From Pedobacter heparinus DSM 2366 (lineage in GTDB: Bacteria > Bacteroidota > Bacteroidia > Sphingobacteriales > Sphingobacteriaceae): DNA of 64,000 bases. A model generated the notes under the pieces. The model ran no database searches, had not been told where the DNA came from, and worked only from the letters and a program-made list of their open reading frames with translations. Shown here one piece after another: positions 18,621 through 25,531 of this stretch. Every line of letters begins with the position of its first letter. Position 1 is the stretch's first letter. The stretch covers positions 1,488,001 to 1,552,000 of the forward strand of contig NC_013061.1 of assembly GCF_000023825.1 (NCBI RefSeq), read 5' to 3'. The position numbers and the translations under genes are program-made.

Positions 18621-19910
18621 CTATGATTCAATTTTCCTGGTCAGATGAACAATTTCCTTAATAGATTCATCCATTTGTATGGCTGTATGCTTAACCCTGG
18701 CCAGGAGCTCCAGGTTATCCGGATCGTCGGGCTCAATATTAAAAAGATCTACCAGCCCCAGTAAATTAGATACCGGGCCACGGATCTGATGTGCCTGTAC
18801 CCATGCTATTTCTTTAAACTTCTTGTTCTGGACCTCTATTTTATGCTGATAATTCTGCTGGGCTGTATTGTCGGTAAAATAAACTGCTAAGCCTGAATCT
18901 GTAGGGTAAGCATTAACCGAGAGCCATATATTTAATGGTGGATAAAATTCTTCAAAGTGAACTGAAACATTTTCTGATAAAGCTTTTTGATACAATTGAA
19001 AATAGGCCAGGTCTCTGGCCTCTGGAAAATATTCCCAAAGATTTTTTCCAATTATTCCTATCCTGCTTGTTTGAATGATCTTTTCGAATGCTTTATTAAT
19101 ATAGGTTAATTCCCAGTTTCTGTTTACGGTAAAAAAACCATCTGTTATGCTTTCCAAGATATTTTCTATTTCTTTTGCTTTTTTCTTAAGTGCATTTTCA
19201 GCCTTTACTGTGACATCAATATCTATGGCCGTCACCAGTTTACAGATTTTACCGGCAAACCGGATCTGGTGGGTGAATATATGTACATAAAAAATTTCTC
19301 CGTTTTTTCGTATATGCTGCCAGATACCCGCATTTGAATAAGCTGCAGGCAGTTCTTCATTGATCTTATAAAAAGCTTCCAGTTCGTCGACTGGCCTGAT
19401 GTCTTTTGCAGTTAGTTCGAGAAACTCCTCTCTGGTGTATCCATATTGACGCAAGGCTGCAGTATTTGCTTCCAGAAATTGAAAGGTGCCCTTTTCATAA
19501 ATGTACATCGGACTTGGATTTTCTCTGAAAATACTCAGGTAGTTGCAGGTGTTTTGCTTTCTTTCAATAGCCAGTTGTATGGTTTTTTTTAAGAGTAAAG
19601 GTTGCAGCCAGGATTCGAGCAACCAATCGTCTGTACCAACAGGGAATGGCTGTTCTGCAGTAGTTGTACCAATAATTAAAATCAGGGGGACATCAGGGAA
19701 ATCTGTATTTATTTGTGGGATGAATACGGCCGTTTGCTCCATGGCTTCCGTAAGTAAGAATATCACTTCGCAGTCAACGAAAGGAATTTTTTGTGCCGGA
19801 ACTGAAACAATCTGGCTTTGCTCATATCCTATATTTAGGAGCAGGTTGATGAGGTTTTTATCATTGTCAGAGACACTTTCTCTAACAATTAATATATTCT
19901 GATGGAACAT
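18621..19910 (-). CDS. PAS-domain sensor protein with HisKA-like helix but no ATPase domain
   Basis: A 429-residue soluble protein. Residues ~1-125 resemble a degenerate receiver ('QNILIVRES' ... 'VIFLLTEAM' ... 'PLILIIG') without the usual phosphoacceptor Asp pocket. Two PAS domains follow, about 130-245 ('NPSPMYIYEKGTFQFLEANT', with a 'WQHIRKNGEIFYVHI' PAC segment) and about 250-370 ('ITDGFFTVNRNWELTYINKA'). The end has 'WVQAHQIRGPVSNLLGLVDL', an H-box-like helix as in HisKA domains, and a second helix, then stops. The HATPase domain expected of a kinase is missing, and the 80 bp downstream cannot encode it. It may be phosphorylated by another kinase or be a pure sensor/scaffold. Confidence 0.82.
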   Translation of the reverse strand: MFHQNILIVRESVSDNDKNLINLLLNIGYEQSQIVSVPAQKIPFVDCEVIFLLTEAMEQTAVFIPQINTDFPDVPLILIIGTTTAEQPFPVGTDDWLLESWLQPLLLKKTIQLAIERKQNTCNYLSIFRENPSPMYIYEKGTFQFLEANTAALRQYGYTREEFLELTAKDIRPVDELEAFYKINEELPAAYSNAGIWQHIRKNGEIFYVHIFTHQIRFAGKICKLVTAIDIDVTVKAENALKKKAKEIENILESITDGFFTVNRNWELTYINKAFEKIIQTSRIGIIGKNLWEYFPEARDLAYFQLYQKALSENVSVHFEEFYPPLNIWLSVNAYPTDSGLAVYFTDNTAQQNYQHKIEVQNKKFKEIAWVQAHQIRGPVSNLLGLVDLFNIEPDDPDNLELLARVKHTAIQMDESIKEIVHLTRKIES

Positions 19911-20054
19911 AAACGGTAGGTATTAACATCAGCTGATGGTATAGCTATTGAATTTAAAGAATTATATAATGAGATCAAAATATGTTTCTATAAATTATTG
20001 CAGATTTGATTTATAAAGTATTTTTTAGCATTTTAGGAATAAAAAAGAATATAT

Positions 20055-20570
20055 ATGAAGAAAATAATCGCATTAACATGGGTAGCCCTGTTGTTTACTA
20101 CCTTCACTGTTTCGGCGCAACAGGACAAAAGTAAAAGGCCAAGTCCACCAGCTAGTGTAAAGGGCACACTAGGTTCCGGAATAGTTGTGAGCATTGATTA
20201 CAGCCAACCTTCGGTAAAAGGGCGTACAATAGGTAAAGAAATTGCCCCTTATGGTAAAGTCTGGCGTACCGGTGCCAACGAGGCAACCATATTTGAAGTG
20301 AGCAAAGACGTAAAGATTGATGGTAAAGTGCTGGCTGCAGGCAAATATGCGCTGCATTCTATTCCCGGTGAAAAGGAGTGGACATTGATCTTTAACAAAA
20401 AATGGCAAAAATCGGGAACAGAATATGCTGAAACTGACGATGCTTTACGTGTAGTTGTTAAACCTCTAAAGGCTACTTCCTTCACAGAAAAGATGACTTT
20501 TACCATTGATAAGAATGGTAAAATATCCTTAATCTGGGGTGATGTTGTTGTTCCTTTTACAGTAAAATAA
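20055..20570 (+). CDS. DUF2911 domain-containing exported protein
   Basis: A 171-residue protein with a signal peptide (cleavage near 'TVSAQQDK'). The core is a DUF2911 domain: 'VSIDYSQPSVKGRTI', 'LAPYGKVWRTGANEATIF'-type segment (here 'IAPYGKVWRTGANEAT'), 'AGKYALHSIPGEKEWTLIFN' and 'MTFTIDKNGKISLIWGD'. The family is widespread in Bacteroidota and of unknown function. It is monocistronic and followed 45 bp later by tRNA-Arg. Confidence 0.92.
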   Translation: MKKIIALTWVALLFTTFTVSAQQDKSKRPSPPASVKGTLGSGIVVSIDYSQPSVKGRTIGKEIAPYGKVWRTGANEATIFEVSKDVKIDGKVLAAGKYALHSIPGEKEWTLIFNKKWQKSGTEYAETDDALRVVVKPLKATSFTEKMTFTIDKNGKISLIWGDVVVPFTVK

Positions 20571-20600
20571 TTTGATGTGGATTTTAATTAAATGAATCCC

Positions 20601-20608
20601 TATATTTG
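20601..20608 (+). promoter_or_regulatory. -7 promoter box of tRNA-Arg
   Basis: TATATTTG matches TAnnTTTG and ends 7 nt before the mature tRNA 5' end. The -33 position carries only a partial match (TGG at 20578-20580). Confidence 0.5.
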
Positions 20609-20615
20609 CGCTCCG

Positions 20616-20687
20616 GTTTCCGTAGTTCAATGGATAGAATTTTAGATTCCGGTTCTAAAGATGGGGGTTCGAATCCCTTCGGGAACA
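20616..20687 (+). tRNA. tRNA-Arg (anticodon CCG)
   Basis: Cloverleaf: acceptor GTTTCCG/CGGGAAC (7 pairs including one G-U), D arm GTTC/GAAT, anticodon arm TTAGA-TTCCGGT-TCTAA with CCG at 34-36, T arm GGGGG-TTCGAAT-CCCTT with two G-U pairs, discriminator A. CCA is not encoded (CACA follows), unlike the tRNA-Cys of this window. It decodes CGG. Confidence 0.95.
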
Positions 20688-20691
20688 CAAA

Positions 20692-20714
20692 AAAAGCGGC
20701 CTAAAGCCGCTTTT
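20692..20714 (+). terminator. Terminator of tRNA-Arg
   Basis: A 9-bp stem AAAAGCGGC/GCCGCTTTT with a CTAAA loop is followed by TTT and lies 4 nt after the tRNA. A-rich sequence on the left side may let it also serve the opposite strand. Confidence 0.88.
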
Positions 20715-20757
20715 TTGCTATAATAGAGATTTTAGTTCCATACGAGGTAAAAAAGAA

Positions 20758-21258
20758 TTACTCAGGTACCATCATTCCAAATTCTTCCCATTCTTCTTTT
20801 GAAGGACCATAAAGTCCAGGTACCAATAATCCCAAGACGCGCATGATCACAGTCATTTGCCCCCTGTGGTGTGTTTGATGTGCAATCAGTACACGCAATA
20901 TTTTTCCTTTTTCCCATTGTTCATTGTACATCTCTACCTGATCCGTTAAGCCAGAGTCGGTCCATTTCAACCGAACAGCATTTGCTAATATTCTACAATA
21001 TTGATGATACAGGCTTAACAGTTCTGTATAATCAGATGGTGGCAAAATATATTCCAGTTCATCCTCTGTAAATAGTCCTGCTTTATGTCCCATTTCGGTA
21101 ATGGTTTGTGTTAAATGCCAGCCAAGCCGCGCAAGCGAGCGAACGTCAGGGTGGATCTTTTCTTTACGGGTACGCTCTGTAATCGCGGAAAGTACTTTTA
21201 GGGTTCCCTGGGTTTCCAATTCCCAATCTTTTGTGAAATCTTCAATGCTCCTGTACAT
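20758..21258 (-). CDS. DinB-like/YfiT-superfamily protein
   Basis: A 166-residue four-helix-bundle protein. 'LARLGWHLTQTI' and 'LIAHQTHHRGQMTVIMRVLG' supply the spaced histidines of the DinB-type metal site (one His in the second helix, the HxxxH-like pair in the third). Members act as metal-dependent thiol transferases or hydrolases; the substrate here is unknown. It is monocistronic and faces the terminator after tRNA-Arg. Confidence 0.88.
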   Translation of the reverse strand: MYRSIEDFTKDWELETQGTLKVLSAITERTRKEKIHPDVRSLARLGWHLTQTITEMGHKAGLFTEDELEYILPPSDYTELLSLYHQYCRILANAVRLKWTDSGLTDQVEMYNEQWEKGKILRVLIAHQTHHRGQMTVIMRVLGLLVPGLYGPSKEEWEEFGMMVPE

Positions 21259-21372
21259 GTTTTAAAAAATTAAAATCTATCTCACAAATTTATAAGTTAA
21301 AATCATAAATGCTAAATTTTTTGGCATAAAATAATTGTTAAAACTAAAATTGTTAGCTTGTAGCTGTGTCTT

Positions 21373-22518
21373 TTAATGACTGAAAAATGCCAGCATTTGT
21401 TCCAATGCGGTTTTTGAGTGCATTATTTCGCTGTTTTCTAATGTATCCTGTGTGGCTTCCGCACCTCTTTTAATCATTTGTTTTTCAAAATGTGAGATTG
21501 CAGTTTTCATATTTCTGAATTTGGTGCCGGCTAAACATTCTGCCAATTCAAATGCGTCTTGCATAGCTACGTTTGCACCCTCGCCGGCAAATGGCGGCAT
21601 ACAATGAGCCGCATCGCCAATCATGGTAAGGTTATCCTGCGTTTCCCAGGTTTGGTTGAGTGGAAAATAGTATTGCGGACGCGGAATAAAATGTACATCA
21701 TCGTTAGTGAAAAATTCATGCCATTCCTCACTCCAACTTGCATATGTTTCCTTAAACCATGCAAAGACTTGCGCTTTATTTTTAAAGTCAATGCCACTTT
21801 GTGTAACCGAATTTTCAGGTGCTTTGAAGCTTGCTACAAACATAATCGAGCCGTCGCCTTTTGTGCCATATCCTATAAATTGCTCATTACCAAAAGCCAT
21901 AACTTTTCCACCTTTTGTAAATTCAAAAAGTTTTGGTGCATTTTTTTCTGCATCATAAATATTTCCTTCAATCAATGTAATACCTGAATAGACCGGCTTT
22001 TCAGCGCTTAAAAACGGACGAACTTTTGATTTTGCTCCGTCGGCTGCAATTACCAGATCGGCATATATACCTGTTCCGTTTTTGAAATGCAGCAGCCAGC
22101 CCTTGCTTTGTTTTTCCATAGATTGGAAATGACTGTCCCACACGACTGTATCTGGTTTTAATGCATTCAATAAAATATCACGCAAAGGCGCGCGATCAAT
22201 TTCAGGACGATCCTCTGAAATTGTTTTTCCACTGTTATGATCATCAAATTTTATTTGGAGGGCTTGATCCACAATACGCATCTTGCTTGCAATTGGGCGA
22301 TGATATGCGTAAAATTCATCAATTAAACCTGCTCGTTTCATCGCTTCCAAGCCCGAACCTTCGTGTAAATCTAAGGTAGAACCCTGAACCCGGACATCAC
22401 GATTCATATCTCTTTCGTAAACTTTTACGTCAGTGTTTTTCATTTGTAATAGCCGAGCTAAAGTTAATCCAGCCATTCCTCCGCCAACAATTGCAACCTT
22501 TTTATTTTCCAGTAACAT
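21373..22518 (-). CDS. FAD-dependent monooxygenase, TetX-like
   Basis: A 381-residue class A flavin monooxygenase of the family that includes the tetracycline-inactivating enzyme TetX. The Rossmann motif 'VAIVGGGMAGLTLARLLQ' is at the N-terminus, then 'DVKVYERDMNRDVRVQGSTL' with 'DLHEGSGLEAMKRAGL'. The conserved 'EIDRAPLRDILLNAL' and the FAD/substrate loop 'MIGDAAHCMPPFAGEGANVA' follow. The GSTLDLH...GSG..AMK segment is notably TetX-like. Whether tetracycline is the substrate cannot be told; many relatives hydroxylate other aromatics. ATG 22518 was chosen because it places the Rossmann strand at residue ~8. An AraC-type regulator ends 29 bp upstream on the same strand, suggesting an operon. 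Confidence 0.87.
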   Translation of the reverse strand: MLLENKKVAIVGGGMAGLTLARLLQMKNTDVKVYERDMNRDVRVQGSTLDLHEGSGLEAMKRAGLIDEFYAYHRPIASKMRIVDQALQIKFDDHNSGKTISEDRPEIDRAPLRDILLNALKPDTVVWDSHFQSMEKQSKGWLLHFKNGTGIYADLVIAADGAKSKVRPFLSAEKPVYSGITLIEGNIYDAEKNAPKLFEFTKGGKVMAFGNEQFIGYGTKGDGSIMFVASFKAPENSVTQSGIDFKNKAQVFAWFKETYASWSEEWHEFFTNDDVHFIPRPQYYFPLNQTWETQDNLTMIGDAAHCMPPFAGEGANVAMQDAFELAECLAGTKFRNMKTAISHFEKQMIKRGAEATQDTLENSEIMHSKTALEQMLAFFSH

Positions 22519-22547
22519 TATCTTAGAATTTGTTTTATACTGCAAAA

Positions 22548-23306
22548 CTATTTCCTGGGTAGCGTTGATAATAGTATAAATCGGTCGTTTTTATTTTTAA
22601 ATAATTCTTTCGGTACTACGCCCGAAAATTTCTTTATTTCTTTGATGAAGTGATTTTGGTCAGTAAAATTCTCTTCAGGAAAAAGTTTTCCTTGTGCAAT
22701 GTGTTCCAGCGACGCCCTAAACCTTAAAATGTTGCAATATGTTTTCAGGGAAATACCGAATTGCTGATTGAAATAACGGTTGATTTGGCGGCTGCTCCAA
22801 AATACTTTTTCGGAAAGTTCTTTTACTGTAACAGCACCTTTTCCTACGTAAATGAGTTCAAACAATTTGAGTTTGCGTTTATCAATATCTTTCGGCAAAA
22901 GCGATTGGATTTTTTTCGTAGCTTTTTCTACAAAAAGGTCAAAATCCTGTAAGTCATCTTTTGTAAAGCCCCAAAAACCTTCGGGTAATAATTTCCCATT
23001 ATTTACGATGTCTGAAATGGTGTCATGAAAAATATATTCTATCGCAAGTAATTTAAAACTAATGGAAAACATCAATCCATTGGCAGGTATAACAGCTGAT
23101 TCGTGTTGTGCTGTCCCCAAGCCAAGAAGTGCGATACGGAAAGGTTCTGTGGGCGATTGAAAAAGGAATAAATCAACGCGTCCATCGGGCAATCCTGTAG
23201 TTTCTTTATTGCTGTCAGATTGATTGTGCAAAAACCAAAAACTATCTACAAAATCCGAAAGCGGTTTGTGGGGTTTTATGATTTCATAATGCAAATCATT
23301 GTCCAT
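22548..23306 (-). CDS. AraC-family transcriptional regulator (DUF6597-type N-terminus)
   Basis: A 252-residue regulator. The N-terminal ~110 residues ('PHKPLSDFVDSFWFLHN', 'GLPDGRVDLFLFQSP') look like the DUF6597 ligand-sensing domain. The C-terminal half is a double helix-turn-helix of AraC type: 'VKELSEKVFWSSRQINRYF' and 'FTDQNHFIKEIKKFSGVVPKE' (abridged). It lies directly upstream of the TetX-like gene, in one transcription unit, and is the likely regulator of that gene. The DNA site is unknown. Confidence 0.88.
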   Translation of the reverse strand: MDNDLHYEIIKPHKPLSDFVDSFWFLHNQSDSNKETTGLPDGRVDLFLFQSPTEPFRIALLGLGTAQHESAVIPANGLMFSISFKLLAIEYIFHDTISDIVNNGKLLPEGFWGFTKDDLQDFDLFVEKATKKIQSLLPKDIDKRKLKLFELIYVGKGAVTVKELSEKVFWSSRQINRYFNQQFGISLKTYCNILRFRASLEHIAQGKLFPEENFTDQNHFIKEIKKFSGVVPKELFKNKNDRFILLSTLPRK

Positions 23307-23689
23307 GTTGTCTGTCCATTAGCAAGGTTTCGCCTTTTAATGACGCCCAAGAGTTTAGCTTGGTAGTCCGGTTTATATTTGAAAAAAGTCAGTTCAAATT
23401 TAGCACTAAAGTTTAATAATAACACAAAGCTACATCTTTGCACATCAGAGTTATACCATTCCAGGCCATAGGATGGGGCTAATGCAATTTCTGTTCATTA
23501 TGTTGGCAGGTTACACTAAAACAGGAAGGTTACTTTATCCCCTGGATTATTTAATTTATATTTTCTTTTGTTTCAAAATATTTCATACCTTGGTTGTAAT
23601 TCGTGTACGTACACTTAAATACTGTTTCATTTATGGTCGATAGCGCAGAAATTATAAAAAATAAGCAGAAAAACCCATAATAAAACTTA
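23307..23689. promoter_or_regulatory. Divergent intergenic region with a 12-bp palindrome
   Basis: 383 bp separate the AraC gene (minus) from the ECF sigma gene (plus). No tRNA, ORF or terminator is apparent. The one clear element is a perfect palindrome GTGTACGTACAC at 23603-23614, 76 bp before the sigma gene, a possible operator. No canonical TAnnTTTG box with spacing was found for the sigma gene. Confidence 0.4.
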
Positions 23690-24280
23690 ATGAATATGCC
23701 GGAAAAAACAGAACTGAAAGGTGGACTTGCCAAGACCAAGGCACAGGAAATGCTTTTTAGTGAACTGTTCCGGACTTACGAACACCCACTTTATACGCTG
23801 GCATTGCGTTTGTCAAAAGATGATTTCGTGGCAAAGGATATCATTCAGGAAGTTTTCCTGACTTTATGGACAATGCGGGAAAAACTACACGAGATCAACA
23901 ATATTGAAGCTTATCTTTTCCGGATTACAAGATTTAAGGTAATTAAGTATTTACGTAAAGTTTCGGCCGATGACCGCTTAAAAGAAAAGATCTGGATCGC
24001 TTTAAAAGACCTGGAGGAAGATGGTGATGCAAGAATAGAGGCTCGTGAATTTGATTCCATCCTGATTTTGGCCATAGCGCAGCTTCCTGCTAAAAGAAAA
24101 CAAGTGTACCTGTTAAAAAATACTGAGGGCAAAACGTATAAAGATATTGCCCATGAGATGAAAATATCACAGCACACCGTAAAAAACCATTTGTCTTCCG
24201 CCAGTGAAGCCATCCGCAAATTTTTTGACCTTACCTTTAAAGCCATAGTGGTTGTGCTCACGACCTTCTGGAATATGTAA
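23690..24280 (+). CDS. RNA polymerase ECF sigma-70 factor (Bacteroidota PUL type)
   Basis: A 196-residue ECF sigma factor. Region 2 covers about residues 20-95 ('LFRTYEHPLYTLALRLSKDD', 'AKDIIQEVFLTLWTMREKL', 'AYLFRITRFKVIKYLRK') and region 4 about 125-180 ('AIAQLPAKRKQVYLLKNTEG', 'KTYKDIAHEMKISQHTVKNH'). It is followed by FecR and an STN-bearing SusC, so it should be activated by trans-envelope signalling and drive the adjacent SusC/SusD operon. The C-terminus carries a short hydrophobic tail (FKAIVVVLTTFWNM), which is common in this family. An alternative ATG lies two codons downstream. Confidence 0.94.
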   Translation: MNMPEKTELKGGLAKTKAQEMLFSELFRTYEHPLYTLALRLSKDDFVAKDIIQEVFLTLWTMREKLHEINNIEAYLFRITRFKVIKYLRKVSADDRLKEKIWIALKDLEEDGDARIEAREFDSILILAIAQLPAKRKQVYLLKNTEGKTYKDIAHEMKISQHTVKNHLSSASEAIRKFFDLTFKAIVVVLTTFWNM

Positions 24281-24385
24281 ATATTTCCGACTGATTTTCA
24301 GTTGTTTACCTTTCTTTTTAAGCAATCAGCTGGCCTACAATAGGAAATTGCCCTGAGCTGAAGCTACTATATATAAAAGCTTGAG

Positions 24386-25384
24386 ATGAAAGACCGCATA
24401 ACATACCTTTTCATGCAGTATTACACAAATAAATCGACTAGAAAAGAACTGGAAGATTTTTTTATGGTCATCAATGCAGCAAAGAATGATAAAGAGCTTA
24501 ATGACCTGATTAAGCGTGTATACAATGAAATCAAAAAAAACAACCCATCGCTTACCTATATAAATGAAGCCGGTAAACTTGTACTCAGAGAGCCAGACTG
24601 GTTATACGAACCGGAGGTTGAAACGCTGCAAACAAGGGCAAAAAAAAGAAGCTTTCATGTATGGCCTGCTGCAGCCTGCTTATTTGTAATTGTTTTTGGT
24701 GCAGTAATGTTACAGAAGTTTAATACTGATGTTGTTGAAATTGCCGTAGTGCAAAAGTTTACGGAAAGGGCCGAACATAAGTTTTTATTGCTGAGTGATA
24801 GTACCCAGGTGTGGCTCAATGCCTCCAGTACAATTAATTATCCTGAGCAATTTAACGGAAAAAAACGTGAGGTATACCTCAATGGTGAAGCTTATTTTGA
24901 TGTGAAACATGCCGATAAGATTCCTTTCGTTATCCATACCGGAGAGGTAACTACAGTAGTGCTTGGTACTGCTTTTAATATTAAGGCATACGACGGTCAG
25001 CAGCATATTACTGTATCTGTTAAAAGGGGTAAAGTCCAGGTATTGAAACAGGATAAAGTGGTTTCTACTTTAATTAAAGGGCAGGAAATAAAGATCAATA
25101 AAAAAGACCTGCAGCAATCTGCAGACAAGGTAATTGAAAATAACAATGCAGGATCATGGCAGTATGGATATTTAACTTACGAGGATGAAAACTTTGGTGA
25201 CATCATCAGCGATATGGAACGGGTATACAACACAGAGATCATCCTGATGAAGGGACAACTGGAAAAGCTATCTGTAACTACCTCCTTTAACCGTGACATT
25301 GGTGCAAAAAAAGCGCTTGAAATCCTTTGTGAGCTAACAGATTCAAAACTGGAAATTAAAAACAACCAATACCTTATAAAGTAA
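24386..25384 (+). CDS. FecR-family anti-sigma/sigma regulator
   Basis: A 332-residue inner-membrane protein. A cytoplasmic N-terminal region of ~88 residues precedes one membrane helix (about 88-108, 'WPAAACLFVIVFGAVML'). The periplasmic FecR domain follows ('LLLSDSTQVWLNASSTINYP', 'REVYLNGEAYFDVKHADKIP', 'VLGTAFNIKAYDG'), then a C-terminal DUF4974/STN-like domain ('TYEDENFGDIISDMERVYNT'). It holds the sigma factor until the SusC STN domain signals substrate. It lies 105 bp after the sigma gene and 147 bp before susC. Confidence 0.94.
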   Translation: MKDRITYLFMQYYTNKSTRKELEDFFMVINAAKNDKELNDLIKRVYNEIKKNNPSLTYINEAGKLVLREPDWLYEPEVETLQTRAKKRSFHVWPAAACLFVIVFGAVMLQKFNTDVVEIAVVQKFTERAEHKFLLLSDSTQVWLNASSTINYPEQFNGKKREVYLNGEAYFDVKHADKIPFVIHTGEVTTVVLGTAFNIKAYDGQQHITVSVKRGKVQVLKQDKVVSTLIKGQEIKINKKDLQQSADKVIENNNAGSWQYGYLTYEDENFGDIISDMERVYNTEIILMKGQLEKLSVTTSFNRDIGAKKALEILCELTDSKLEIKNNQYLIK

Positions 25385-25449
25385 CCAGACAACTAACAGA
25401 ATGTTAACTAAAAGATGAATTGATGAAAGGAACCAGCTAAAATAAATAA

Positions 25450-25479
25450 ACCGTTCCCGGGTACCAGCCGGAGAACGGT
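25450..25479 (+). promoter_or_regulatory. Hairpin in the fecR-susC gap
   Basis: ACCGTTC plus CCGG at 25450-25460 pairs with CCGG and GAACGGT near 25468-25479 (an 11-bp stem with one bulged A). No T run follows, so it is not an ordinary terminator. It may be an attenuator, an RNA-processing site or part of the sigma-dependent control region of susC. Function is inferred from position only. Confidence 0.45.
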
Positions 25480-25531
25480 ATTACGATTAATTAATAACCC
25501 ATTCGAGAATTATTAAAAACCATTCAAAACT

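Noticed and set aside
21559-21987. Plus-strand open frame of 142 codons opposite the TetX-like gene
   Set aside because: Cys- and Phe-rich shadow frame with no coherent domain, while the minus strand encodes a conserved flavoprotein.
20616-23306. Genomic island inserted at tRNA-Arg(CCG)
   Set aside because: The TetX-like/AraC pair lies near the tRNA, but no repeat of the tRNA 3' end, integrase or transposase was found, and a DinB-like gene intervenes.
24386-25384. FecR gene as a plain iron-citrate regulator
   Set aside because: The neighbours are an STN-bearing SusC and a SusD with a DUF5017 lipoprotein, so a glycan-sensing rather than iron-sensing role is far more likely.
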